In this document: positions 34,261-44,058 of the stretch, in pieces
How positions within the stretch are numbered: position 1 is the first letter of the stretch
How the letters are laid out: each line of letters begins with the position of its first letter
From: Paraburkholderia atlantica
GTDB taxonomy: Bacteria; Pseudomonadota; Gammaproteobacteria; Burkholderiales; Burkholderiaceae
NCBI RefSeq assembly: GCF_009362785.1
Contig: NZ_WHNQ01000030.1
Location: 1-64,000, forward strand
DNA length: 64,000 bases
Reading direction: 5' to 3'
Translations under genes and position numbers: made by a program
Notes under the pieces: generated by a model
The model's database searches: none
What the model was told of the DNA's origin: nothing
Seen by the model: only the letters and a program-made list of their open reading frames with translations

Positions 34261-37200
34261 TCAACTGCGCAGCCGCGCGAAAATGCTCAGCAAGTCTTCG
34301 AGAACCACCGGTTTTTTCAGGTGCGCGTCGAAGCCCGCATCTTCGGCTGCGCTGACGTCCGCCTGCTGCCCGAAGCCGGTGACCGCGATACAGATCACGG
34401 ACTTCATCGCCGGCATGCTGCGCAGCTTGCCGATGAACTCCATACCGTCCATGCCCGGCATGCCGATGTCGGACAGGATGATATCGGGCGCGTTGCCGTT
34501 GATGATCGTCAGCGCTTCCTCGCCGCTCGTCGCGGTGCGCACTTCGGCGCCCTCGCTTTCCAGCAGCAGCTTGAAGGTTTCGACGGTCGCGGCGTCGTCG
34601 TCGACCATCAGGATGCGCGTGCCTTTCAGCGGCTCGCCGGTGATTTCGATTCCCGCGCTCGTGCGGGTGGCGAGCCGGTGGGTAGGCAGCGTCACCGTGA
34701 ACGTTGCGCCGCGGCCGACGCCGTCCGACTCCGCGCGCACCGCGCCGCCGTGCAGGTTGACCAGATCGCGCACCAGCGCGAGGCCGATACCGAGGCCCCC
34801 GCGGCGCGAGCCCGGATCGCGGCTTTGCTGGAACATCTCGAAGATATGCGGCAGCAGCGAGGCCTCGATGCCGATGCCGGTATCGCTGACGCGCAGCACG
34901 GCCTCGGCGTGGTCATTGACCTGCAACGACACCTGGATCGACCCGCGCTGCGTGAACTTCAGCGCATTACTGATCAGATTCCACACGATCTGCTCGATAC
35001 GCGTCAGATCCGCATGAATGATCACGGGCGCATCGGTCACCTCGACGCTCAGTGTGATGCCGCGCTGCGCGGCATCGTCCTGCACCGCGCTGCACACGCG
35101 CTGCACGATCTCGCGCATGTCGACGACGGTGCGCACGACCGACAGCTTGCCGGTGCGCACGCGCGAAATGTCGAGCAGGTCGTCGATGATTTGCGCCTGG
35201 CCGATTACGGTGCGCCGGATCGTATCGGTCGCGCGCGACACGTTCAGGTTCTGGCGCGTTTCCGGCGCGCGCGCGATCAGTTCGGCGCTCGCTGAAATCA
35301 GGTTGAGCGGATGCTTGAGCTCGTGCGACACGACCGCGAGAAATTCATCGCGGCGCCGCTGCGCTTCGCGCTCGCTCGCCGCGCGCAGCGTTTCGACGTG
35401 GGTGCCGCGTCCCGAGGTCGGGTCGCTGGCGAACTCGCCGAGATCGCGCGTGATCTTCGCAAAGCCGCTAAGACCCGGCTCGTCGAGAAGGGACAGCACA
35501 CCGCTCGCGAAAAAGCGCGTGCCGTCCTTGCGCAGATGCCAGCTCTCCTCTTCGGCGCGGCCGTTCAGACGCGCTTCGGCGAACTCGCGTTGCGCAACGT
35601 TCGCGGCGCGGTCTTCGTCGGTGTACAGGATGTCGGCGGACTGGCCGATCATTTCGGCTTCGGAATAGCCGAAAATCCGTTCCGCGCCCGCGTTCCAGCT
35701 ATTGATCACGCCGTTTTCGTCGAACGTGATGATCGCGTAGTCCTTGGTGCCCTCGGCGACGAGGCGCATGCGCCGCTCGCCTTCGCGCAGCCGGTCTTCC
35801 GCCTGACGCCGGCCGGTGATGTCGATGAACGACAGCACCGCGCCGTCGATGCGGTCTTCGGTGGTGCGGTAGGGCACGAAGCGCGCGAGATACCAGCGCC
35901 CGTCGTTGCTCTTCAGCTCGCGTTCGATCAGGCGCAGCGAGTCGAATGCTTCGGCCGCGTCGTCGGCGAGCTTGTCGTATTCGAGGCGGTGGGTGATGTC
36001 GAGCAGCGAGCGCCCGATATCCGACGGAATGATGCTGAACACGTCGGTGGCGCGCGGCGTATAGCGCTTGATGCAAATGTTGCGGTCGACGAAGATCGTG
36101 CCGATGTCGTTCGCGGCGATCAGGTTGTGCAGGTCGTCGTTGATCTTGCCGGTTTCCTCGACCTTCGACTTCAGCTCCGCGTTGACCGTGGTCAGCTCTT
36201 CGTTGATCGATTGCAGCTCTTCCTTGCTGGTTTCGAGCTCCTCGGTCGCCGAGCGCAGTTCTTCGTTGATCGCCTGCAATTCCTCGTTCGACGCCTTCAG
36301 CTCCTCGGTCGAGGTCTCCGACTGCTCGATGGTGGACTGCAGTTGCTCCTTCGTGCGTTGCAGCTCGCGTTCGAGCTGGCTGATGATCGGGTCTTTCTGC
36401 ACGTCAGCCGACGCCGTTTCGGCGTTGGCCATGCTGTCTTCGACCTCGTCGAACAGCACCAGCACGAAGTCCGCGTTCGCTTCCGGGTCGTGCACCGGCC
36501 GCGCGGTCATATTGACGAAGTACGAACGGCCATCGCGCTCGATGTGCACGCGGCGCGCTTCGACGCTGCGGTTCGTGTGCAAGGCCTGATAGATCGCGGT
36601 GCGCAGTTCGAGCCGCAGTTCCGGACGCACGGCGGCCACGATGTTATGCGACGGCTCGCCGCCCGAATATTGCAGAAAACGCCCGGCGCGATCGGACAGA
36701 TGAACGATTTCGGATTCGCGGCTCACCAGCACGCTGGGCGGCGCATATTGCTCGACGAGCCGCTGGTGCAGATCGCCGAACGAAAAGCGCCGGCGCCCCG
36801 GCGGCTGCACCGTAGTGACGAGGGGGCGCGAACTCATCGTGCCCGAAATCGCGATCGGCATCGGCGTGTCACCGCGCACGGCCATGTTCGCGCGATAGAT
36901 GCGGTTGCGCTTGTCGACCACGGTGAACATCGAGCTCACGCTGTCGGCCGACTCCGAGCTGCCGAGGAACAGCACGCCGCCGGGCCGCAGCGCGAAGTGG
37001 AACATCTTCAGAATTTCGATCTGCGCTTCGCGGTCCAGATAAATCAGCAGATTGCGGCAGCAGATCATATCGAGCCGCGAGAACGGCGGGTCGCTGAGCA
37101 CGTTATGGTGCGCGAACAGCATGTGTTCGCGCAGCTCCTTCTTGATCCGGAAGTGCGCGGCGTCTTTGGTGAAGAACTGGCGGATGCGCGCCGGCGTCAG

Positions 37201-38343
37201 GTCGGCCGAGACCGAATCCGGGTACAGGCCCACGCGCGCGAATGAAATGGCGCGCTCGTCGATGTCGGTCGCGAATACCTGGAACGACACGCCCTCGGGC
37301 GACTTCAGCGAGCGCTCCTGCAGCAGCATCGCCAGCGAATACGCTTCCTCGCCGGTCGCGCAGCCCACCGACCAGACGCGGATGCGGTCCTGTTCGCCGC
37401 GGTTTTCGAAGAGCGCCGGCAACACCTCGCGCTCAAGCACGTCGAACGCTTCCTTGTCGCGGAAGAAATTGGTGACGCTGATCAGCATGTCCTGCAGCAG
37501 CGCCTGGGTTTCTTCAGGGTGCAGATGCAGATAATCGCGATACGCCTGCAGATCCGTAATGCCGTTGACCTGCAGCCGGCGTTCGATACGGCGCAGAACC
37601 GTAGCCCGTTTGTAATGCCGGAAGTCGTGCGCGGTGCGGGTGCGCAGGATCACCATGATCTCGCGCAGCGCGCGCTCGGCCGACTCGTTGACCGTATCTT
37701 CCTCGGGCTCGTCCGGCTGCACGGCCGGCAGGTGAATTTCCCGCGCGGTGGACCACAGATCGAGCAGCCGCTGCGGCATTTCGGCCGCGGTCATTACGAA
37801 GTCGGCCATGCCGGTCGCGATCGCGCTGCGCGGCATGCTGTCGTATTCCGCTTCGGAAGGGTCCTGCACGAGCGTGATGCCGCCCATTTCCTTGATGCGC
37901 GACAGGCCGACCGAGCCGTCCGAGCCCGCACCCGACATGACGATGCCGATCGCGCGTTCGCGGTGCGCCTCGGCGAGCGTGCGGAAGAACAGATCGATGC
38001 TCGCGCGGCGTCCCTCCTCGGACTGCTTCTGCGTGACGCGCAGGTAGCCGTCGACCATGATCATCTCGAACGAGGGCGCGACCAGATAGACGTGATCCGA
38101 TTCGATCTGCGTAGGGCCCGTGACTTGCTGCACCGGCATGCTGGTGACTTTCTGCAGCAGCGAGGCCAGATTGCTTTCGTGATCCGGCGACAGGTGAACG
38201 ACCACGACGAAGGCCATCGACGTGCGCGCGGGCAGCGCCTCGAAGAATTCCGTCAGCGCGTTAAGCCCCCCCGCCGATGCGCCGATACCGACGATCGGAT
38301 AGAGTGCCTGGCTAGGCAGAGTTTGCCCTCGCTTCTTTGACAT
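34261..38343 (-). CDS. CheB-CheR-PAS hybrid sensor kinase with receiver domain
   Basis: This 1360-residue fusion has these parts in order: CheB methylesterase (S23 in GASAGG, H50 in VVVHLSPDHES, GSDG acidic site); CheR methyltransferase (about 225-490); PAS (about 520-640); a long glutamate-rich coiled coil (about 650-735); PAS domains (about 740-990); HisKA with phosphoacceptor H1003 in VVSHELKHPLN; HATPase (about 1105-1225); and a receiver with D1292 in ILSDIGMPGMD. All kinase motifs look intact. There is no membrane segment, so it senses a cytosolic cue, perhaps through PAS cofactors. It is convergent with the decarboxylase gene and heads a cluster with two other CheB-type genes. Confidence 0.93.
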   Translation of the reverse strand: MSKKRGQTLPSQALYPIVGIGASAGGLNALTEFFEALPARTSMAFVVVVHLSPDHESNLASLLQKVTSMPVQQVTGPTQIESDHVYLVAPSFEMIMVDGYLRVTQKQSEEGRRASIDLFFRTLAEAHRERAIGIVMSGAGSDGSVGLSRIKEMGGITLVQDPSEAEYDSMPRSAIATGMADFVMTAAEMPQRLLDLWSTAREIHLPAVQPDEPEEDTVNESAERALREIMVILRTRTAHDFRHYKRATVLRRIERRLQVNGITDLQAYRDYLHLHPEETQALLQDMLISVTNFFRDKEAFDVLEREVLPALFENRGEQDRIRVWSVGCATGEEAYSLAMLLQERSLKSPEGVSFQVFATDIDERAISFARVGLYPDSVSADLTPARIRQFFTKDAAHFRIKKELREHMLFAHHNVLSDPPFSRLDMICCRNLLIYLDREAQIEILKMFHFALRPGGVLFLGSSESADSVSSMFTVVDKRNRIYRANMAVRGDTPMPIAISGTMSSRPLVTTVQPPGRRRFSFGDLHQRLVEQYAPPSVLVSRESEIVHLSDRAGRFLQYSGGEPSHNIVAAVRPELRLELRTAIYQALHTNRSVEARRVHIERDGRSYFVNMTARPVHDPEANADFVLVLFDEVEDSMANAETASADVQKDPIISQLERELQRTKEQLQSTIEQSETSTEELKASNEELQAINEELRSATEELETSKEELQSINEELTTVNAELKSKVEETGKINDDLHNLIAANDIGTIFVDRNICIKRYTPRATDVFSIIPSDIGRSLLDITHRLEYDKLADDAAEAFDSLRLIERELKSNDGRWYLARFVPYRTTEDRIDGAVLSFIDITGRRQAEDRLREGERRMRLVAEGTKDYAIITFDENGVINSWNAGAERIFGYSEAEMIGQSADILYTDEDRAANVAQREFAEARLNGRAEEESWHLRKDGTRFFASGVLSLLDEPGLSGFAKITRDLGEFASDPTSGRGTHVETLRAASEREAQRRRDEFLAVVSHELKHPLNLISASAELIARAPETRQNLNVSRATDTIRRTVIGQAQIIDDLLDISRVRTGKLSVVRTVVDMREIVQRVCSAVQDDAAQRGITLSVEVTDAPVIIHADLTRIEQIVWNLISNALKFTQRGSIQVSLQVNDHAEAVLRVSDTGIGIEASLLPHIFEMFQQSRDPGSRRGGLGIGLALVRDLVNLHGGAVRAESDGVGRGATFTVTLPTHRLATRTSAGIEITGEPLKGTRILMVDDDAATVETFKLLLESEGAEVRTATSGEEALTIINGNAPDIILSDIGMPGMDGMEFIGKLRSMPAMKSVICIAVTGFGQQADVSAAEDAGFDAHLKKPVVLEDLLSIFARLRS

Positions 38344-38449
38344 GGCTGCGTGTCCCTTCTTGGAAAAGGATAGTGTTCAGCGGTGAATTTTTATAGGGCA
38401 GCGAGCCCATTTCTTGCTCGGCCCGGATCGTTATTATCCCGCATTGCAC

Positions 38450-39439
38450 TCATTTTTCCAGCAGCATGGACTGCAAGAGTTCGGCCGCGTGGCCCGCGCG
38501 CCGGGCATTGTCCTCCTCGCGTCGTTGCGCGGCGGTGTCCCCTATCGCCGCGAAGTGTTCGCCGAGCTCGCGGCTGAACATTTCGCGCTCGCGCAGCGCC
38601 CGCAGCGCATTGCGCAGAGACATCTCCGCATCGATCATGCGGCCGTCGTCGAGCGACGCGGCCGAATACGCATGGCCGGTATGGCAGCGGTAACGCAGCA
38701 CGCGCGAACCGGTGATGCGCCACAGCGTGCCGTTGCATTCGGGGCACGTGAAAGTCGACGGCGTTGCCAGTCCCTCGATGGCGTCGAACGGCGCGGTGCC
38801 GGACAGCCACGCGCGCTGTTCGAGGGCGACGCGGTCGGAGGCCTCGCGCTGCGCCGGCCCGATATTTACCGGCGGGTTGGAAATGCCGCCGGTCAGTTTT
38901 ACCAAACATGGGCCCAGTTGCTGGAGCGGCAGCACGTGGTCGGCGAAGGGCGTTGCATGCCGTGGCATCTCGCTCGCGAACGCGTCGTCGGGGTCCTGCA
39001 CGACCGTCGTGCCGCCGCACGCCTGGATCGCTTCGAGGCCCGCGGCGCCATCGTCGAGCAGGCCGGTCAGGATCACGCCGATCGCGCGCGGTCCCATCTG
39101 TGCGGCCGCGCTGCGAAACAGCGGGTCGATCGCGGGGCGCGCGAAATTTTCCTTTGCGCCATGCAGGAGCCGCAACTGCCCATCGTCTACCACGAGGTGC
39201 CGATCGGGCGGCGCCACGTAAATTCTGCCGGGCACGTAATGTTCGCCATCCTGCGCGTGCTTGGCGGGTAGCGGTCCGGCCTGGTTCAGAAGCGTAGGGA
39301 GCATGCTGCCGTGCGCGCCGATGTGCAGCACGACGGCGATGCTGGCGGGCATATCGACGGGAAGCTGCGACGCAAGCGCACGCAGCGCGTCGACCCCTCC
39401 CGAGGACGTGCCTATTACGATGAAATCACGGTGGGTCAA
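38450..39439 (-). CDS. Stand-alone CheB-type methylesterase with C-terminal cysteine motif
   Basis: The start is put at TTG 39439, since GGAG lies five bases before it; an upstream TTG at 39490 has no such site. The 329-residue product has CheB catalytic S12 (GTSSGG) and H39 (VVLHIGAHGS), and the acidic DDGAAG motif, but no receiver domain. Near the C-terminus, TCPECNGTLWRI and YRCHTGHAYS form a CxxC...CxxxH pattern that could bind zinc. CheB removes methyl groups from glutamates of chemoreceptors. Lack of a receiver and of nearby receptors suggests another target, possibly the neighbouring CheR hybrids (inference). Confidence 0.88.
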   Translation of the reverse strand: MTHRDFIVIGTSSGGVDALRALASQLPVDMPASIAVVLHIGAHGSMLPTLLNQAGPLPAKHAQDGEHYVPGRIYVAPPDRHLVVDDGQLRLLHGAKENFARPAIDPLFRSAAAQMGPRAIGVILTGLLDDGAAGLEAIQACGGTTVVQDPDDAFASEMPRHATPFADHVLPLQQLGPCLVKLTGGISNPPVNIGPAQREASDRVALEQRAWLSGTAPFDAIEGLATPSTFTCPECNGTLWRITGSRVLRYRCHTGHAYSAASLDDGRMIDAEMSLRNALRALREREMFSRELGEHFAAIGDTAAQRREEDNARRAGHAAELLQSMLLEK

Positions 39440-39709
39440 GTGGACTCCGGGACGTGGAAGCAGGACGGGAAAACCGGCCTTTCGTGTCAATCAAACTAAT
39501 GAGCAAGCGATATGCCGTCCGGGCATTTTTATTGCGCGGTCGTCGATGAAAACGTCCTTGCGCCTACACCGGTTTTCAGCCTCCGCCACAAATCAGCCAC
39601 GCGCTGGCCGAAAGCACCGCGCGCCACGCACAGGCATATGATGATCATGTAGGACAGGTGTGCCGGGCATGGCCGGCACGATACGACGTTCCTGCGCAAA
39701 CTCACACTC
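39440..39709. promoter_or_regulatory. Divergent promoter region between CheB and CheB-CheR genes
   Basis: This stretch separates the minus-strand CheB gene from the plus-strand CheB-CheR hybrid. It is AT-richer than its flanks around 39490-39540. No specific operator was identified. The far left end overlaps the alternative upstream start of the CheB gene. Confidence 0.35.
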
Positions 39710-42700
39710 ATGGCGACTCCGATTCAAGCTTCCGTGCCAGCGGAAAGCTGCCACGTCGTCGGCATTGGTGCATCCGCCGGCGGCATCGAAGCGATGCATT
39801 GCCTGCTTCAGGCTTTGCCCGCCGAACCTGCGCTTGCGCTCGTCGTCGTGCAACACCAGCTGCCGGGTGGATCGAACGAACTCGTGAATCTGGTCAGCAA
39901 GTGGACGTTGCTGCCGGTCCGTGCCGCGAACAACGGCGAGCGTCCCGAGCCGAACCACGTCTACGTAGCGGGTTCCGACGACGTGCTGACGCTCGAAGGC
40001 GGCGTCTTTCGCACGCGGCCGGTCGACGGCGGCAGCCGCCGTCCCGGCATCGACACTATCGACGCATTCCTTGAAAGCCTCGCGCAAGATCGCGGCTCGC
40101 ACGCGCTCGCGGCGATCCTGTGCGGCACCGGCACCGATGGCGCGGCCGGCGCGATCTGCGTGAAGCGGGCCGGCGGCGTGGTGCTGGTGCAGGACCCGGT
40201 CACCACGATGAACGACAGCATGCCGAGAGCGGTGATTTCGCGCGGCGCCGCCGACTACATCCTGCCGGTCGGCGAGATCGCGAAACAGCTGCTGCGCTGC
40301 GCGTCACCCGCCTATGTGCGGCCGGCCAATGAAGTCGCATGGACCGGCGAGATCACGCGAACGCTCGATGAGATCGTCGGGCTGGTCCGCAAGCAGGCGG
40401 GCTTCGATCTGGGTGGATACAAGGCGACCCCGCTGCTGTGGCGCATCCAGCAGCGCATGGATCTACGGCGAGCCGAATCGTTCGGCGACTACGAGTCGCT
40501 GTTGCGCGACGACCCGGCCGAGCTCGAAGCGCTGATTCGCGGCATTCCGATTCACGTGACCGAGTTCTTCCGCGATGCGCCGGCCTGGGACGTGCTGCGG
40601 CATGAGGTCATCGAGCCGATGCTGAGCGAGCGACATGCGGGCGATGTCGTGCGGGCCTGGACGCCAGCCTGCGCGACCGGCGAAGAGGCGTATTCGGTTG
40701 CGATGCTTCTGCAAGAGCATGCGGACAACACCGGCCGTCCCTTCGATTTCCGGGTGTTCGCGACCGATGCGTCGCCGGAGATCGTCGCGCGCGCGAGCCG
40801 CGGCGCGTTTTCGGGCGACGCGCTGAAGAACGTCTCCACGGCACGCCAGCAGAAGTTCTTCTATTCCACCGACGGCAACTGGCGCGTCAAACGCCACCTG
40901 CGCGAAAAGATGGTATTCGCGCCGCAGGACCTGCTGCTCGATCCCCCGTTCAAGGACCTCGATCTGGTCACTTGTCGCAACCTGCTGATTTATCTCGACC
41001 CCGAAGCGGTCAAGCGCGTCGTATTCCTGCTGCACAGCTCGCTGAAGGTGGGCGGGTATCTGTTCCTCGGCAAGGGCGAGCCGCTGTTATCGCGGCAAGG
41101 TTTCAACTTCGTGTCGAGCCGTTGGCATATCTACCGCAAGACGGGCCCCGCGAGTGACGTCGAAGTCCGCTTCCCGTTGCGTGTCGCGACAAGCTTGCGC
41201 GCGAGCGCCGTGCCTTTCATCGGTCATTCGAGCGCGCATGCGCAGCGGGATTTCCCGTCGGTGTTGATCGACGACGAGTTCCGCGTGCTGCGTGTGTATG
41301 GCGATACGGAAAAATTCCTGCGTGTCCCGGCCGGCCAGCCAACCGACAACCTGCTCGAACTGACGCAGCGCGAACTGGCGTCGAGCCTGAAGGCAGCCGC
41401 GAAGATGGCGCTCGAAGACGGTCAGCCGACGATCGTCAACGGCCTGCGGGACGAAGGTAACGTCACGCACTCGTTCCAGATCCGGCTCACGCCGATTCGA
41501 AGCGCGCAAAACGGCGCCGCGCCGAGGCTGCTCGCATCGTTCATTTCCCGCGCGCGCGAGATTCGCCCCGGCGCCACCGAACCGGTTGCACTGCCGAGCC
41601 ACGATGCGGACGTCGCGGCTTCCAGCGAGTGGAGCGAAGCGATCCGCATCTCGCGCGAGGAACTGGAGGCGTCGCGCGAAGAGTTGCAGGTGCTCAACGA
41701 GGAACTGAAAGCCGCGAACGAGCAACTCAATCTCGTCAACGACGACCTGAACCAGGCCAATGCGCGGCTCACCGGCAAGATAGCGGAACTGGAGATGCAA
41801 AGCAGCGTACTGAGCGCCGGTGCGGTGATGGCAATGTTTCTCGACGAGGCGTTGCGCGTGCGGTGGTTCACGCCTTCGATCTGCGAGATATTTCCGCTGA
41901 AAACGGGCGACGTCGGTCGCGGCATCGCCGATATTTCGCCGAAGGTCGACGACGTGAATTTCCTGCGCGACGTGCTCGCGGTGATGCAGAACCGGGCACC
42001 GCGCGAAGCCGAGGTGCGCAATGCAAGCGGTGAATGGTTCCTGCGGCGCATTCGCCCGTTTCTGTCGCAGACCGGCACGACCGGCGTGGCTGTCACGGTC
42101 ACCGACATCTCCGATCTGAAGCACGCGGAGAGAGTGCTGCGCGAAAGCGCGATGCACGATTTCATGCTGCGCTTCGCCAACGCGCTGCGCGGGCTGACCG
42201 GTTACCGCAATACCCGATCGACGGCGATCCGGATGCTGCGTCAGCAGTTCGGCGCCGCGCGCGTCAACTACTCGGAAGCGCGTGGCCCCGATGAACTGGA
42301 AATCGTCGCGACCGACGCGCTCGCGGGCACGGCCGATATGCTGGGCCGCCGCTGCGCGATCAACGACGCCGGGCACGCGCTCACGGCCGCGCTGTTCACC
42401 GGCCGCAGCGGCTGGAGCAACGACGTGATGGCCGATCCCGCCGCAAGCGCGGCCGAGCGGCGCGCTTGCCATGCGCTCGGCATCGGCGCGTGGGCCAACA
42501 TGCCGTTCGTGCAGTCGGGCCGCGTGCTCGGCGCGCTGACGATGCACTTCGACACCGCGCACACGTGGGCGCCCGACGAACTGATGTTTCTCGAACTGAT
42601 GGCCGAGCGCACGTGGGCGGCGGTCGGACGTGCGCGGGCCGAGGAAGACCTGCGCGCGCGCAACGAGGAACTCGAGCGGATCAACAAGGTGGCGATCGGC

Positions 42701-42829
42701 CGCGAACTGCGCATGATCGATCTGAAGAACGAGGTTAACGAATTGCGCCGGCAACTCGGCCAATCGCGTCGCTATGCGACGGAATCCGACGATCATGACG
42801 ATCGCAACAAGGCGCCCGACTGCACCTAA
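39710..42829 (+). CDS. CheB-CheR-PAS-GAF signalling protein without kinase domain
   Basis: The 1039-residue product opens with a CheB domain (GIGASAGGIEAMHC serine motif, VVVQHQLPGGSNEL histidine motif, GTGTDGAAG). A CheR domain (about 215-480) follows, with TEFFRDAPAWDVL, ACATGEEAYSVAMLLQ for S-adenosylmethionine and VTCRNLLIYLD. Then come a PAS-like region (about 500-610), a coiled coil (about 645-705) and a second PAS (about 710-815). A GAF-like domain (about 830-985) and a short C-terminal coiled coil complete it. No HisKA, HATPase or receiver is present. It is divergent from the stand-alone CheB and probably modulates the neighbouring hybrid kinase or unlinked receptors. Confidence 0.9.
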   Translation: MATPIQASVPAESCHVVGIGASAGGIEAMHCLLQALPAEPALALVVVQHQLPGGSNELVNLVSKWTLLPVRAANNGERPEPNHVYVAGSDDVLTLEGGVFRTRPVDGGSRRPGIDTIDAFLESLAQDRGSHALAAILCGTGTDGAAGAICVKRAGGVVLVQDPVTTMNDSMPRAVISRGAADYILPVGEIAKQLLRCASPAYVRPANEVAWTGEITRTLDEIVGLVRKQAGFDLGGYKATPLLWRIQQRMDLRRAESFGDYESLLRDDPAELEALIRGIPIHVTEFFRDAPAWDVLRHEVIEPMLSERHAGDVVRAWTPACATGEEAYSVAMLLQEHADNTGRPFDFRVFATDASPEIVARASRGAFSGDALKNVSTARQQKFFYSTDGNWRVKRHLREKMVFAPQDLLLDPPFKDLDLVTCRNLLIYLDPEAVKRVVFLLHSSLKVGGYLFLGKGEPLLSRQGFNFVSSRWHIYRKTGPASDVEVRFPLRVATSLRASAVPFIGHSSAHAQRDFPSVLIDDEFRVLRVYGDTEKFLRVPAGQPTDNLLELTQRELASSLKAAAKMALEDGQPTIVNGLRDEGNVTHSFQIRLTPIRSAQNGAAPRLLASFISRAREIRPGATEPVALPSHDADVAASSEWSEAIRISREELEASREELQVLNEELKAANEQLNLVNDDLNQANARLTGKIAELEMQSSVLSAGAVMAMFLDEALRVRWFTPSICEIFPLKTGDVGRGIADISPKVDDVNFLRDVLAVMQNRAPREAEVRNASGEWFLRRIRPFLSQTGTTGVAVTVTDISDLKHAERVLRESAMHDFMLRFANALRGLTGYRNTRSTAIRMLRQQFGAARVNYSEARGPDELEIVATDALAGTADMLGRRCAINDAGHALTAALFTGRSGWSNDVMADPAASAAERRACHALGIGAWANMPFVQSGRVLGALTMHFDTAHTWAPDELMFLELMAERTWAAVGRARAEEDLRARNEELERINKVAIGRELRMIDLKNEVNELRRQLGQSRRYATESDDHDDRNKAPDCT

Positions 42830-42836
42830 ACGGCGA

Positions 42837-43916
42837 TTACACCGGCGCGGGCTGACTGCCCGTCGCTCGCGGATGGTCTCGCGTGTCGGGCGCGAGCAGC
42901 GCGTCGTAGATCGTCAGGTAGTCGTCGGTCATGCGCGCGGCCGTGAAGCGGCGTTCGAACGCATGCCGGCACGCGCCACGCTCGATGCTGTCGATGCGCG
43001 CAACCGCTTGCACGGCCTCGTCCACGTTATCGACGAGCAGGCCGCTCACGCCGTCGTCGATCAACTCTGGCACCGCGCCGCGGCGAAACGCGATCACCGG
43101 CGTACCGCACGCCATCGCCTCGATCATCACCATGCCGAACGGCTCGTCCCATTCGATCGGCAGCAGCAACGCGCGGGCGTTTTGGATCAAGCGCCGGCGC
43201 GCGAGGCCGCCGACTTCGCCGAGGTATTCGGTGAACGCTGTCGAGCGGCGCAACAGCGGATCGATGCGCTCGCGGAAATAGTCGCGCTCGCCGGGATGGA
43301 TCTTCGCGGCGATCTTCAACGGCAAGCCGCTGCGCCGGGCAATTTCGATCGCGAGATCGGGACGTTTCTCCGGCATCATGCGGCCGAGAAATAACAGGTA
43401 TGAACCGGCCATCGGTTGAAACGCGAACTCGGCGAGCGGCAGGCCGTGATGGACCGTGCCTTGCCAGTTCGCCCACGGCACCGGCCGGCGCTGACTCGCG
43501 GAAATCGACACCACCGGCACGCGGGCGAATTCGCGAAACAGCGGGCCGTGATCGTGCAGCAGCAGACGGCCATGCAGCGTCGTCAGCGTACGGCATGGCA
43601 TGAGTTCTGACCACGCGAAATGCAATGGCTCGCCGTGAAAATGAACGACATCGAATTGATCCGCGTCGCGAATCACGCGCGCGAGTTGCCTGACGTGATG
43701 CGTTTGCGTGTCCCACACGTTCGTGTCGCGCCAAAGTCCGCGCGGGCAGATCGACACGAGTCGCGCGGCGGTCGTCGAATCGGCGCTCGCATAGAGCGTC
43801 ACGTCGTGGCCGCGGGCGACCAGTTCTTCGGTCAGATACGACACGACGCGTTCGGTCGCACCGTACGCGAACGGCGGTACGCTTTCGTAAAGCGGGGCGA
43901 TCTGGGCGATTCTCAT
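42837..43916 (-). CDS. Family 4 glycosyltransferase
   Basis: The ATG at 43916 gives 359 residues starting MRIAQIAPLYESVPPFAYGA, with the G-A-T-E acceptor loop typical of GT4 enzymes. The donor side has FLGRMMPEKRPDLAIEIA and the EX7E motif in WDEPFGMVMIEAMACGTPVI. An open extension to 44370 runs through the promoter region and was rejected. It stands alone and is convergent with the CheB-CheR hybrid by seven bases. Likely role is mannose/glucose-type transfer to a surface glycan; specificity is unknown. Confidence 0.88.
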   Translation of the reverse strand: MRIAQIAPLYESVPPFAYGATERVVSYLTEELVARGHDVTLYASADSTTAARLVSICPRGLWRDTNVWDTQTHHVRQLARVIRDADQFDVVHFHGEPLHFAWSELMPCRTLTTLHGRLLLHDHGPLFREFARVPVVSISASQRRPVPWANWQGTVHHGLPLAEFAFQPMAGSYLLFLGRMMPEKRPDLAIEIARRSGLPLKIAAKIHPGERDYFRERIDPLLRRSTAFTEYLGEVGGLARRRLIQNARALLLPIEWDEPFGMVMIEAMACGTPVIAFRRGAVPELIDDGVSGLLVDNVDEAVQAVARIDSIERGACRHAFERRFTAARMTDDYLTIYDALLAPDTRDHPRATGSQPAPV

Positions 43917-44058
43917 CGGGCGTTGAAAAGAGGAGAGGGAAGTCGGCGCGCAACACGCCGCGCCGGACCACCAGCAGCAATCGGCGTACCGCCGCGCGAC
44001 CGGTGACGCGGTATGGCGTTTGCTCGATGCGGGCACTTGACCGATCAAAGGAGCTGCC

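Noticed and set aside
35311..37245. Plus-strand frame of 644 aa opposite the CheB-CheR hybrid kinase
   Set aside because: Shadow of the coiled-coil and PAS region; repetitive composition arises from the codon pattern of the real gene.
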